DNA of 64,000 nucleotides from Butyrivibrio sp. AE3004 (GTDB taxonomy: Bacteria > Bacillota > Clostridia > Lachnospirales > Lachnospiraceae), in assembly GCF_000703165.1 (NCBI RefSeq), contig NZ_JNLQ01000001.1:1-64000 (forward strand). The letters run 5' to 3'. This document shows positions 9,257 to 18,775 of this stretch, in pieces. Each line of letters opens with the position of its first letter. Position 1 is the first letter of the stretch. A model generated the notes under the pieces. The model had not been told where the DNA came from. It searched no databases and saw only the letters and a list, made by a program, of their open reading frames with translations. The position numbers and the translations under genes were made by a program.

Positions 9257-11020
9257 TTGGGAAAGACAGAAAAATATGATCACATGAAACTGATCAGAGA
9301 ATATGCGGGAGGACATAAGCATCTGATCACGCTGGGACGATGGCTGGCAGGAGTAAGTGCTGTAATGACACTTGTTCCATACTACGAGCTGTGGAAAATC
9401 ATAAGAACAGCCGTAAATGGGGAGGATACAGGAAAAATAACAGGTTATGCCTGGGCTGCAGTGGGAATGATTATAGGTGCGCTTTTTGTGTACATAGCAG
9501 CACTTTTGTGCACACATATCGCAGCATTCAGAGTACAGGCAAATATGAGAAGCTCACTGATGCGCAGGATATTAACATTGCCGCTTGGAGTGTTTGACGA
9601 AGACGGAACAGGAAAAATAAGAAGAATTGTTAATGATTCTACTGCAGCTACGGAAACATATATAGCGCATAATCTTGCGGATAAAACTGTAGCAGCTGTA
9701 ACACCTATAGGATTGCTGGTTTTGGTGTTTGCCTTCAACTGGAAGATAGGACTTATATGCATGATACCGGCACTTATCGGATTTGCCTGCATTATGTCCA
9801 TGATGGGTAAGAATATGCAGGAAAAGATGAAGGAATATCAGGATGCTCTTGAAACCATGAGCAGTGAGGCAACAGAGTATGTCAGGGGTGTACCGGTGGT
9901 AAAGACCTTTGGACAGACAGTACATTCCTTTAAACGTTTTAAGGCCTGTATAGATGGGTTTGGGAAGTGGGCGACAGAGTACACATTGATGTTGCGCATT
10001 CCGATGACAGCTTTTATGACCTGTATTAATGCCATATTTGCTTTTATTGTTATATCAGCATTTGTAGTAACCAAGGATGGTATAGAGAATGCAGACATTT
10101 TGAATGTAATGTATTACATCATCATAACGCCCCTTGTTACAGTTGCTCTTACCAAGATAGCATATTCCGGCGAAGCGGAGATGAATCTTATTGATGCGTT
10201 AAAGCGGGCAGACAGGATAATGGAGATTGAACCTTTGGGAGATAATGGGGCAGGTTTTAAGCCAAAGGACCATGGGATTGAGCTTAAAAATGTTACATAC
10301 AGATATAAGGATGCCACCAGAGATGCCGTAAGCGATGTATCTATAAAAATAGCACCCGGTGAGCACGTGGCTCTTGTTGGGCCATCCGGTTCGGGAAAAA
10401 CAACCCTTGCTGAGCTTATGGTCAGATTTTTTGATGTGACAAAGGGAGAAATACTGATAGGCGATGTAAATGTTAAGGATATTGCATCCTCAGAGCTTAT
10501 GAGACAGGTATCATTTGTTTTTCAGGACAGCAGACTTATCAAAAAATCCACATTCGAAAATGTTCGATTGGCAAAGCCCGAGGCAACAGAAGAGGAAGTG
10601 TTGGATGCGCTGAAAAAGGCTCAGTGCATGGATATTATTGATAAGCTCCCGGAGGGTATACACACGGTTATAGGAGAAAAAGGTACATATCTCTCAGGAG
10701 GCGAGCAGCAGAGGATAGCTATAGCAAGGGCAGTCTTAAAGGATGCACCTATTCTGATATTGGATGAAGCGACAGCATTTGCGGATCCTGATAATGAGAC
10801 AAAAGTTCAGGCAGCATTCGAGGAACTCTCAAAGAATAAGACGCTTATTATGATAGCGCATAGACTAAGTACTGTTATGAATGCAGACAGAATCTTTGTG
10901 ATGGAGGATGGCAGATGCACCGAGTACGGAAGCCACACTGAGCTTATGAATAAGAACGGATTATATAAGCGAATGTTTGATGAATATACAAGATCCATAG
11001 AGTGGAAGGTAGGTGCTTAA
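9257..11020 (+). CDS. ABC exporter half-transporter (membrane-ATPase fusion), subunit 1
   Basis: A 587-residue protein with six membrane spans (about 1-320) fused to a nucleotide-binding domain: Walker A GPSGSGKTT, signature YLSGGEQQR, Walker B ILILDEATAFADP, H-loop IAHRLST. Start is TTG 9257, eight or more bases after GGAGAGGAG; the first internal ATG (9284) has no ribosome site. It pairs with the next gene, two bases away, to form a heterodimeric exporter. Such pairs move drugs, peptides, siderophores or haem; the TetR control favours efflux, but the substrate is not readable from sequence. Confidence 0.9.
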   Translation: MGKTEKYDHMKLIREYAGGHKHLITLGRWLAGVSAVMTLVPYYELWKIIRTAVNGEDTGKITGYAWAAVGMIIGALFVYIAALLCTHIAAFRVQANMRSSLMRRILTLPLGVFDEDGTGKIRRIVNDSTAATETYIAHNLADKTVAAVTPIGLLVLVFAFNWKIGLICMIPALIGFACIMSMMGKNMQEKMKEYQDALETMSSEATEYVRGVPVVKTFGQTVHSFKRFKACIDGFGKWATEYTLMLRIPMTAFMTCINAIFAFIVISAFVVTKDGIENADILNVMYYIIITPLVTVALTKIAYSGEAEMNLIDALKRADRIMEIEPLGDNGAGFKPKDHGIELKNVTYRYKDATRDAVSDVSIKIAPGEHVALVGPSGSGKTTLAELMVRFFDVTKGEILIGDVNVKDIASSELMRQVSFVFQDSRLIKKSTFENVRLAKPEATEEEVLDALKKAQCMDIIDKLPEGIHTVIGEKGTYLSGGEQQRIAIARAVLKDAPILILDEATAFADPDNETKVQAAFEELSKNKTLIMIAHRLSTVMNADRIFVMEDGRCTEYGSHTELMNKNGLYKRMFDEYTRSIEWKVGA

Positions 11021-11021
11021 G

Positions 11022-12755
11022 ATGATAAAAAAACTTCAACACAAATATGCACTTTCAAGACAGGGCGCTGTAGACATGATTAAAGCCAGCGTCAGCGTAA
11101 CCATTACAAATATAGTCTTCATGATGTCAGCAGGAGTTCTTTATACGCTGATAAAAGATCTTTTAGATAACAAGCTGGGAAATGACAGAATATCGTTTTA
11201 TGCCATTAGTTCTGTTTTGATTTTGATTTTGATTGCTCTTACAAATTTTATACAGTACAATTCTACGTTTCTTACGACTTATAGGGAGAGCGGGGTACGA
11301 AGAACTACCATAGCCGAAAAGCTAAGAAAGCTGCCTCTTTCATATTTCGGGAAAAAGAATATTGCGGATCTTACAACTAATATCATGGGTGACTGTGCTA
11401 TGATAGAAACAGCTTCAAGTCACTGGATTCCGGAGCTTATAGGGGCAGTTGCTTCAGTGAGCCTTGTTGGTATCAGTATGTTTTTCTTTTTTGACTGGAG
11501 GATGGTACTGGCGAGCTTTTGGGTAATACCGGTCGCTTTTACAATTGTAATTACATGCTCAGGGGCAGAAAAAAGGGCTGTCCGTAAGAATCAGGCTGTT
11601 AAGCTTGCAATGGCAGATGGCATTCAGGAGTGTCTTGAATCCATCAGGGATCTTCGTGCAAATAACGCACAGGATCGCTATATGGAAGAGCTTGACGGTA
11701 AGATAAAAAAGGTTGAGAAATTCGCTCTTTTTACTGAACTTAAGATGGCAGTATATGTTAATTCGGCATCAATCATCCTAAAACTTGGAATCGGAACAAC
11801 AGCAGTTGTTGGTGGAGCTCTTTTTGCAAAGGGTGAGATTGATCTTCTCACATTCTTCATGTTCCTGATGCTGGTGTCCAGATTGTATGATCCAATGCAG
11901 ATAACACTTCAGAATTTTGCCGCGATCATAGCTACGGGTATTCAGTGTGAGAGATTGGATGAAGTGCTTTCTCACGAGATACAGACAGGTACTGAAGAAT
12001 TAAATAATAAAGGCTATGATATCGTATTTGATCACGTTGGCTTCAAATACTCCGATGACACCGACGTACTTTCGGATGTCAGTTTTACAGCAAAACAGGG
12101 TGAAGTGACAGCACTAATAGGGCCTTCCGGCGGGGGAAAGACGACAATTTCCAGATTGGCTGCAAGATTTTGGGATGTAAACAGTGGCAGGATCACCCTT
12201 GGAGGAGAAGATATCTCAAAGATTGATCCTGAGACTCTTCTTTCAAAGTATTCGATAGTTTTTCAGGATGTAGCATTGTTTAACAACTCTGTTATGGAGA
12301 ACATCAGGATAGGAAAGAGCGGCGCTACAGACGAAGAGGTAATGGAAGCTGCAAGACTTGCTAACTGTGAAGAGTTCGTTAATCTGTTGCCGGAGAAATA
12401 TAACACAAACATAGGTGAAAACGGAAGTGAGCTGTCCGGTGGTGAAAGGCAGAGAATTTCAATAGCCAGGGCATTTCTTAAGGATGCACCGGTTATTCTC
12501 CTTGATGAAGCGACAGCATCTCTTGATGCAGAAAATGAAACAGCGATCCAGGAAGCTCTGTCACGACTTATAAAAAATAAGACTATCCTTATAATAGCTC
12601 ATCGTATGAGAACAATTGCTAATGCCAACCATATAGTAGTGTTAAAAGACGGAGTTGTGGCAGAGCAGGGTAGTCCCGAGGTCTTAGCCGGATATGACAG
12701 CATCTATAACAGTATGACAAAACAGCAGCTTATTGCTCAGAACTGGTCAATGTAA
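11022..12755 (+). CDS. ABC exporter half-transporter (membrane-ATPase fusion), subunit 2
   Basis: Partner of the preceding gene, 577 residues, with an N-terminal six-helix exporter domain and an NBD: Walker A GPSGGGKTT, signature ELSGGERQR, Walker B VILLDEATASLD, H-loop IAHRMRT. Both NBDs of the pair have canonical Walker B glutamates, so neither site looks degenerate. A GTG at 11013 is in frame, but ATG 11022 fits the upstream GGTAGG better and begins one base after the first gene's stop. Confidence 0.9.
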   Translation: MIKKLQHKYALSRQGAVDMIKASVSVTITNIVFMMSAGVLYTLIKDLLDNKLGNDRISFYAISSVLILILIALTNFIQYNSTFLTTYRESGVRRTTIAEKLRKLPLSYFGKKNIADLTTNIMGDCAMIETASSHWIPELIGAVASVSLVGISMFFFFDWRMVLASFWVIPVAFTIVITCSGAEKRAVRKNQAVKLAMADGIQECLESIRDLRANNAQDRYMEELDGKIKKVEKFALFTELKMAVYVNSASIILKLGIGTTAVVGGALFAKGEIDLLTFFMFLMLVSRLYDPMQITLQNFAAIIATGIQCERLDEVLSHEIQTGTEELNNKGYDIVFDHVGFKYSDDTDVLSDVSFTAKQGEVTALIGPSGGGKTTISRLAARFWDVNSGRITLGGEDISKIDPETLLSKYSIVFQDVALFNNSVMENIRIGKSGATDEEVMEAARLANCEEFVNLLPEKYNTNIGENGSELSGGERQRISIARAFLKDAPVILLDEATASLDAENETAIQEALSRLIKNKTILIIAHRMRTIANANHIVVLKDGVVAEQGSPEVLAGYDSIYNSMTKQQLIAQNWSM

Positions 12756-12779
12756 TGATAAAAAAATAAAGGAAAGAAA

Positions 12780-13100
12780 ATGACTATAGATATGATACTG
12801 CAAAGTGAAATTGATAAAATATATGGGATTGGAGCAGGCAGAAAGACGAGAAATGTTTTAATTCCGGCATTTCTTGGGGATTTTCGAAGTGTCCTTGAAA
12901 AAAGCGAGACAGCGCAGACAGTTACTGAAGAATATATGACTGAAGATAAGCTCATGCATCTTATTTTTAAAGGGCAAAGGAGAATTGGAAGAGCCGGATA
13001 TGAGCTGGTTGTCACATCTGTAATTTGTAATGACAGAGAACTCTTAAGCAAAGAGTGCATGCTAATTCCGGGGATAAGTGCAATGTCTTTACCACATTAA
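12780..13100 (+). CDS. Small hypothetical protein in the ABC operon
   Basis: A 106-residue soluble protein with GGAAAG before its ATG, 24 bases after the exporter. It has no signal peptide or membrane span. Visible features are a Gly-Arg-Lys patch (YGIGAGRKTRN) and Cys at two places in the second half. I do not recognise a family. The short gap and shared strand suggest co-transcription with the exporter, so an accessory role is possible but unproven. Confidence 0.5.
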   Translation: MTIDMILQSEIDKIYGIGAGRKTRNVLIPAFLGDFRSVLEKSETAQTVTEEYMTEDKLMHLIFKGQRRIGRAGYELVVTSVICNDRELLSKECMLIPGISAMSLPH

Positions 13101-13166
13101 CGAGCTACTGTATAATTATGATTTCAGGGGGAACAAATAATAAAACATTTTGGAGGAAATCATGGT

Positions 13167-13964
13167 ATGAAAAAAAAGTTGGGAACTCAAATTGCAAACG
13201 TAGTGTTATCACTACTCTTCTTTACGCTGTTGTTATGCTTTTCTAAAAACATGGCATATGCTAAGGATCACTTATCTAAAGGAGATATTTTCTATGATTC
13301 AGACTACAAATATAAAGTTGTAGAAGAATCCAAACCGCTGTATTCCGATAAGTATAACAATACATACTCATACGGCAAGGTTCAAATGCTGGGATTTAAT
13401 CCGGATAGAACTAATCAATCACTTGTAAAAATCTACTCCGATGTGAGATGTGCGGAGACTGACGAACGCTTTTTTATAGCTTCGGTTGCAAAAAATGCTT
13501 TTAAAAACTGTAGCTCAATTGAAGGTATAGAGATTTACCTCAACTACACTAATAACGGAGTATATAATTATTATCATTCAACCCTTAGGCTTATGAGTGG
13601 AAGCTTTAAAAATTGCAACCATCTTGAATATTTCAATATGCAATTAGGCACCGGTGATGATTATAAGCTCATTATTGATAAAAATGCCTTTAAAGGATGC
13701 AGTAAATTCAGCTATATTGGTTCAGGAGATCTTGATAATCTTAATGGCGGTGAGGCAGGAACAAGCGTTAAAAGCAAGATTGTCATTAATAAAAAGGCTT
13801 TCCCAAGTACCAAAAAAATAACGGTATGTCATCATATAAATATTTGCAATATGGTTAATATGGAGGGCTATCATAATCAGCACAAGGCACTCGCTAAAAT
13901 GATCAAGAAAAGTGGAGTAAAGACAGTAAAATATTGGTATGCCTATAAAATGAGAAAAGTATAA
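13167..13964 (+). CDS. Secreted BspA-type leucine-rich-repeat protein
   Basis: A 265-residue exported protein. A signal peptide covers residues 1-32 (LLFFTLLLCFSKNMAYAKD). LRR_5/BspA-like units are visible as AKNAFKNCSSIEGIEI, SGSFKNCNHLEYFNM and DKNAFKGCSKFSYIG. Repeats of this type often bind host or microbial surfaces. The start has GGAGG upstream; an ATG six bases earlier is out of frame and stops after two codons. No LPXTG or membrane anchor is seen. It lies between the ABC operon and the asparaginase gene without obvious linkage. Confidence 0.7.
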   Translation: MKKKLGTQIANVVLSLLFFTLLLCFSKNMAYAKDHLSKGDIFYDSDYKYKVVEESKPLYSDKYNNTYSYGKVQMLGFNPDRTNQSLVKIYSDVRCAETDERFFIASVAKNAFKNCSSIEGIEIYLNYTNNGVYNYYHSTLRLMSGSFKNCNHLEYFNMQLGTGDDYKLIIDKNAFKGCSKFSYIGSGDLDNLNGGEAGTSVKSKIVINKKAFPSTKKITVCHHINICNMVNMEGYHNQHKALAKMIKKSGVKTVKYWYAYKMRKV

Positions 13965-14009
13965 TTCGTTAATTTTAAAAATCCTGTTCTTTTGAAAAGG
14001 AGAGAAGGC

Positions 14010-15008
14010 GTGAGTAAAAAGATACTTATTATAAATACCGGTGGAACATTGTCTTCTGTCATGAGGAAAAACGGCCTTATTCCCGGGCTATCAATACATG
14101 ATATGCTGGAAGAACTTCAGATGGTATCAGGAGATACTGACATTGAGATAGAGGATTTCTGCTCTCTTGACAGTGCTAATATTTTTCCTGAAGATTGGAG
14201 TACTTTAGCCCTGCGTATAAGCGACTGTAGGAATGATTATGATGGAATAGTGGTCATACACGGTACGGACACTTTGGCATATACATCGTCAATGCTTTCT
14301 TTTATGCTAAGAAATATAGGTATCCCTGTTGTTATTACAGGTTCTCAGCTTTCGATAACGGATCCGGTTGCTGATGCCATGGAAAACTTAAGGTGTGCCA
14401 TTCATATGGCTGCCAGAAAAATTCCCGGTGTGTTTGTTGCCTTTAATAGAAAAGTAATGCTTGGGTGCAGGACATCGAAAGTACGATCATTAAGTTTTGA
14501 TGCTTTTGAGAGTATCAATTATCCAAACATTGCTACGATAAGCTCGCTTGGAATGAAGATCAATGAAAATGTTGTCCCGGAAAGAACCGGAATATTTAAG
14601 CTTGCAAATCATTATTCAGAAAAAGTTTGTATGATAAAGATGTTTCCCGGAATTCACAGAGACGTGATCGAGTCACTGGCAGAGCTGGGATATAAAGGTA
14701 TTTACATAGAGGCGTACGGAATAGGCGGAATGCCGAATGTGAAGCATGATTTTGTCGGTGCTCTTGAAAAGCTCATTAAGGAAGGCATCACAGTAGTTGT
14801 AGGCACTCAGTGCAGGTATGAAGGTACTAAGATGGATGTCTACGAAACCGGAAAAAGAGCACTTGAGATAGGAGCATTAGAAGCTCATGACATGACAGGC
14901 GAAGCGGCTCTTACAAAGCTTATGTGGATTCTTGGAATGACGGATAATCTTTCGGAGATACGCGACTATTATTCCCTCAACGTTGCAGGGGAGATGCATA
15001 AAATATAG
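14010..15008 (+). CDS. ansA: L-asparaginase, type I-like
   Basis: Hydrolyses asparagine to aspartate and ammonia in the cytoplasm. The two threonine-bearing signatures are present: NTGGTLSS near the N-terminus (first catalytic Thr) and IHGTDTLAYTSS around residue 85 (Thr-Asp, followed later by a Lys). Length (332 residues) is normal, and there is no signal peptide, which favours the cytoplasmic type I enzyme. GTG 14010 is preferred because AGGAGAG lies right before it; the TTG at 13992 precedes that site. A bidirectional terminator follows. Confidence 0.88.
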   Translation: MSKKILIINTGGTLSSVMRKNGLIPGLSIHDMLEELQMVSGDTDIEIEDFCSLDSANIFPEDWSTLALRISDCRNDYDGIVVIHGTDTLAYTSSMLSFMLRNIGIPVVITGSQLSITDPVADAMENLRCAIHMAARKIPGVFVAFNRKVMLGCRTSKVRSLSFDAFESINYPNIATISSLGMKINENVVPERTGIFKLANHYSEKVCMIKMFPGIHRDVIESLAELGYKGIYIEAYGIGGMPNVKHDFVGALEKLIKEGITVVVGTQCRYEGTKMDVYETGKRALEIGALEAHDMTGEAALTKLMWILGMTDNLSEIRDYYSLNVAGEMHKI

Positions 15009-15050
15009 ATTCCTGAATTTCCTCAGAATTTTGGGAATCTACACAAATAG

Positions 15051-15100
15051 AAAAAATATACCGGGGTATGATGTTTGTACATTACCCCGGTATATTTTTT
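15051..15100. terminator. Bidirectional terminator overlapping the araC stop
   Basis: AAAAAATATACCGGGGTA (from 15051) pairs with TACCCCGGTATATTTTTT (to 15100), an 18-bp perfect stem with a 14-base loop. The stop codon of the minus-strand araC gene (15082-15084) is inside it. Confidence 0.9.
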
Positions 15101-15978
15101 CTGTATTGCAGCGGTGTTATGCCCTCATATTTATTGAACATATTTATAAGTCCTCTTGAGTCTGAGAATCCGCAATCCATGGCAATCTCAAGAACGGATT
15201 TATGAGTCTGCGCAAGGCTGTCCTTGGCAGCATTGACACGCATTCTTGTCAGGAATTCCTTATAAGTTATTCCCATATTTGATCTGAAAAATCTGGAAAA
15301 ATAGCTGGCTGAATAACCGAAGGCTTTAGCAACAGACATTTCATTTATTGCACCGGCATAATTTTCTTCAGTATATGAAATGATTTTTCTTAATATATCA
15401 GAGTTCTTTCTGCTCTTTTCTGGAAGTTCCGTGTCTTTCAGACTCAGATTATCCTTGCAGATATAATATAAAAGCTCGTGAACAAGACCTAAAAGGCGCA
15501 TATTTTCATACTTGTTCAGAGGTTTTCCGTCAGCATATTGCCCCAGATCCATCATTATTTCTGCCAGTCTATTGTCATTCGGAATAAACGCAGGAATAAA
15601 GTAAAGCTCATCGAAATTCGGAATGTAATTACGAAGAAAAGAGTCACTTATCTGAAGGACGGTTGTAAGTGTGGATGGGAGCTTATCGTAGGGAGTTATT
15701 CTGTTTGAGATTACTTTATGGATACTCTGGCTGTTAACGATGATGAACAGCCCTTCCTTCATGGGATGAGCGATTCCGTCTGTGTAGTATATTCCATCAT
15801 TTGAATAAGAATAGACAATTTCCAGCTCGTTATGCCAGTGATCGAGAACATCGCTGACAGCTGAGAGATCCTTATTCGGGTATAAGTCCTTTTTGTGAAT
15901 ATTTAAAATCTTGAAAGGCAGTTCTGTGTGGTAGTGGACAACTTCATAGGAGATGTCCTTAGTGCTTAAATCTGACAT
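15082..15978 (-). CDS. AraC family transcriptional regulator
   Basis: About 298 residues. The N-terminal half is a cupin-like sensor domain (HWHNELEIVYSY, GLFIIVNSQSIHKV), and the C-terminal ~100 residues carry the two helix-turn-helix motifs of AraC (SVAKAFGYSASYFSRFFRS, then AMDCGFSDSRGLINMFNKY). The start at 15978 has AAAGGA seven bases before it, better than ATG 15999. It is divergent from the symporter-esterase operon at 16201, which it most likely controls in response to a sugar. Confidence 0.88.
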   Translation of the reverse strand: MSDLSTKDISYEVVHYHTELPFKILNIHKKDLYPNKDLSAVSDVLDHWHNELEIVYSYSNDGIYYTDGIAHPMKEGLFIIVNSQSIHKVISNRITPYDKLPSTLTTVLQISDSFLRNYIPNFDELYFIPAFIPNDNRLAEIMMDLGQYADGKPLNKYENMRLLGLVHELLYYICKDNLSLKDTELPEKSRKNSDILRKIISYTEENYAGAINEMSVAKAFGYSASYFSRFFRSNMGITYKEFLTRMRVNAAKDSLAQTHKSVLEIAMDCGFSDSRGLINMFNKYEGITPLQYRKNIPG

Positions 15979-16200
15979 GATTAATCCTTTATGTGGCAAA
16001 AAATTTACAGGAATTTCTATTTAAATAATAAAAATAGCAATTATTGCTCATTATAATGATAAAGAGTGAAATGTCAAGAAAACGTAATTTTTATGACAAA
16101 GAATGTAAAGAGTAACCGGCCATATTTTTATATATTAAGATACGTCGAACGGGACAAGAAGTCCAAATATAAATATTCGTTTACAGACGAGGAGGTTACA

Positions 16201-17580
16201 ATGGAAGCAATAGCTTATGAACAACAACAGGAAAAAAAGGGTCGTCTCTCTGCCAGTGAGAAGTTTGCGTATGGTATAGGAGATTGTGGAGCAAATGTAA
16301 TTGTAGCTCTGGCATCATCCTTTTTAACAGGATATTATACAGATACAGTTGGAATCGCTGCAGCAGCAATCGGTACTATGATGCTTTTATGCAGAGTATT
16401 TGACGGTATAACAGATCTTATCATGGGGGCACTTGTTGATAAGACTAATACAAAATATGGTAAAGCAAGACCATGGCTTTTGTGGACAGCACCGCTTATG
16501 GGAATATCACTTTTTATGATATTCAATGTACCTGCTTCTCTTGGTGCAAGCGGCAAGCTCGTTTACATCTACCTTACATACATTTTCCAGAACTGCATTA
16601 TCTATACAGCTAACAATTTGCCTTACAATGCACTACTTAGCCGTATGACACTTGATGTACAGGACAGAGCTCAGACAGCATCCATCCGTTTCGTAATGAC
16701 ACAGGTTACATCACTGATAACAAACGTTATTACAGCTAATCTTATTGCAAGTGTAGGCTGGAGATCAATTTCTGTTATATACGGAGCAATTGCATGTGCA
16801 ATGTGCATTCTTTGCTTCCTTGGAGTCAGAGAGCATGTTGATGCAGAAGAAGACGGAACAGTTAAGGTTGAGCAGGTTCCTTTTTCCAAAGCACTTCCTG
16901 CACTTTTAAAGAACAAATATTTCTTCATTCAGGCACTTATGTTCATGTTCCTTTACATCAACGTAGTTGCAACAGGATCAATGACATACTACTTCTGCAA
17001 CAGCGTACTTGGTAACATCGCATTTCTTTCATGGACATCAGTTGCAGGAACAATACCTGCTATGATCGTAAACCTTGCAATGCCTAAACTGGTAGCAAAC
17101 TTTGGAAAAAGAAAGCTTATGATCACAGGTGCTGTTATAATGGCTATAGGTTCAGTGATCATCGGTGCAGCAGGATCAAATCTTCCACTTGTTGTTCTTG
17201 GACTTATCGTTAAGGGATTCGGTACAGGTCCTATCATGTCAGGTATCTTCGCTACAACAGCTGACGTAGTTGACTATGGTGAATGGAAGACAGGTGTGCG
17301 TTCAGAAGGTCTTGTAAACAGCTGCACAAGCTTTGGTATGAAGGTTGGTATCGGTCTTGGTTCAGCTATATGCACATGGATCATCGCTATCGGTGGATAT
17401 GTTGGAACAGCAGAGGTTCAGACAGAGGCAGCTCTTGCATCTATCCGTTTTGGCTATGGATACTTCGGAGCAATCCTTTCACTTGTAGTTCTGGCATTAT
17501 GCATCATCATGAACATTGATAAGCACATTGACCAGATTCAGAGAGATCTTGAGGCTAAGAGATCAATAGTAGAATTTTAA
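16201..17580 (+). CDS. GPH-family sugar:cation symporter (MFS)
   Basis: A 459-residue transporter with about twelve membrane spans of the glycoside-pentoside-hexuronide group. KFAYGIGDCGANVI at the start and DKTNTKYGKARPWLLW after the second span are the family signatures. The frame extends 45 codons further upstream, but GAGGAGG six bases before ATG 16201 and homology-like content fix the start. It is 45 bases upstream of an esterase and divergent from an AraC regulator, the usual layout for uptake of plant-cell-wall oligosaccharides such as acetylated xylo-oligomers. The sugar itself is inferred. Confidence 0.88.
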   Translation: MEAIAYEQQQEKKGRLSASEKFAYGIGDCGANVIVALASSFLTGYYTDTVGIAAAAIGTMMLLCRVFDGITDLIMGALVDKTNTKYGKARPWLLWTAPLMGISLFMIFNVPASLGASGKLVYIYLTYIFQNCIIYTANNLPYNALLSRMTLDVQDRAQTASIRFVMTQVTSLITNVITANLIASVGWRSISVIYGAIACAMCILCFLGVREHVDAEEDGTVKVEQVPFSKALPALLKNKYFFIQALMFMFLYINVVATGSMTYYFCNSVLGNIAFLSWTSVAGTIPAMIVNLAMPKLVANFGKRKLMITGAVIMAIGSVIIGAAGSNLPLVVLGLIVKGFGTGPIMSGIFATTADVVDYGEWKTGVRSEGLVNSCTSFGMKVGIGLGSAICTWIIAIGGYVGTAEVQTEAALASIRFGYGYFGAILSLVVLALCIIMNIDKHIDQIQRDLEAKRSIVEF

Positions 17581-17624
17581 AAAAGTAAAGAATTGAGAAT
17601 TTTTGTAGTAAAAGAGGTGTAAAA

Positions 17625-18521
17625 ATGTCAAAAGCAAGTGATTTTATCAGAGAAAATTTTGCTAAAGGTGATGCAATCAGAGATGAGGGGCTTGAAATCC
17701 CCTCTGATGTAAAAAGATACAGTGATATCACATATGGTAATAAGGGTGAGCACCCTGAGTGGCAGATGCTGGATGTATACAGACCGGCAAATGTTCCGGA
17801 AGATCAAAAGCTCCCGGTGATCGTAGTTATTCACGGTGGTGGATGGGTATATGGTGATAAGGAAGTTTATAAATATTATTCAGCATCCCTTTGCCAAAGA
17901 GGATTCGCAGTAGTTTGTTATTCCTACAGACTTGCGCCGGAATACACATTCCCTGCAAGTCTTGAGGACAGCTGCGCTGTTGCAAACTGGATTGTCTCAA
18001 ATGAGGATAAATACGGATTTGACCTCAATAACATTTTTGGTGTAGGTGATTCTGCGGGAGGCACTCTTATAGGTATTACAGCAGCTTTCCTTACAAATAA
18101 GGAGTACGCTGATAAATTTAAATTTACAGTATCAGATAAATTCAGCTTTAAGGGTATTGCATTTAACTGTGCTGCATTTGAAATTAAATCTGTAAGTGAA
18201 ACAGATGAAAATATGGGATCTCTTATGGATGATCTTTTTGGTAAGAAGGTGACAGATGAAGATCTTGATGTAATGAATGCAGGGAATTATATAACAGCTG
18301 CATATCCGCCATCCTTCCTTATGTCTGCGACAGGAGATTTCTTAAAGGATGAGCTTCCTAAAATGGCAGCGGTTATGATCAAAAATTCTGTGCCCTTTAC
18401 CTGCAAGTATTATACAAGTCCAAATGGAGAGCTGGGACATGTATTCCATTGCAATATGAGACTTCAGGAGGCTACGCAGTGCAATGACGATGAGACGGAG
18501 TTTTTCAGAAGTTTACAATAA
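17625..18521 (+). CDS. Alpha/beta hydrolase, acetyl-esterase-like
   Basis: A 298-residue cytoplasmic hydrolase. It has the oxyanion motif HGGGW near residue 70, the nucleophile elbow GDSAGG near 143, a plausible acid in ATGDFLKDE, and a late His in GELGHVFH. These place it with the esterase/lipase (HSL or BD-FAE-like) group. It follows the GPH symporter by 45 bases with AGAGGTG upstream of its ATG, so an intracellular role in removing acetyl or other acyl groups from imported sugars is the likely job. No signal peptide. Confidence 0.85.
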   Translation: MSKASDFIRENFAKGDAIRDEGLEIPSDVKRYSDITYGNKGEHPEWQMLDVYRPANVPEDQKLPVIVVIHGGGWVYGDKEVYKYYSASLCQRGFAVVCYSYRLAPEYTFPASLEDSCAVANWIVSNEDKYGFDLNNIFGVGDSAGGTLIGITAAFLTNKEYADKFKFTVSDKFSFKGIAFNCAAFEIKSVSETDENMGSLMDDLFGKKVTDEDLDVMNAGNYITAAYPPSFLMSATGDFLKDELPKMAAVMIKNSVPFTCKYYTSPNGELGHVFHCNMRLQEATQCNDDETEFFRSLQ

Positions 18522-18704
18522 TCTGTAACTGCTTGAGCTTTTCGCAGCCTGCAAACATACTGTCCATATTAGAAACGCCTAAAGTTTCAAACTTTTTTCA
18601 TCTGCATAAGCGCAGTGTCCCCTCGGGGAATCATTATAGGAGACGAAGAGGAGATAATCTACTATAGATGCTGATTAGAAGAGTATTTATGGGGATATAT
18701 TTCA

Positions 18705-18741
18705 GATAAAAGGCTGCCGCACTCAAATTTGTACGGCAGCC
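18705..18741 (-). terminator. Terminator of the chemoreceptor gene
   Basis: GGCTGCCG (18712-18719) pairs with CGGCAGCC (18734-18741). The T-run (TTTTAT) follows only when read on the minus strand. Nothing else is seen between 18522 and 18704. Confidence 0.75.
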
Positions 18742-18775
18742 CCGGTTCTTACGTTAATAAAGCATACTGATATTA

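Noticed and set aside
9257..12755. ABC pair as CydDC
   Set aside because: No cydAB genes are near and nothing in the membrane domains is specific for CydDC; the TetR control fits a general exporter better.
18584..18700. Short CCCCTCGGGG hairpin between the esterase and chemoreceptor genes as a riboswitch or terminator
   Set aside because: A four-base stem without T-run or further conserved structure is not enough.
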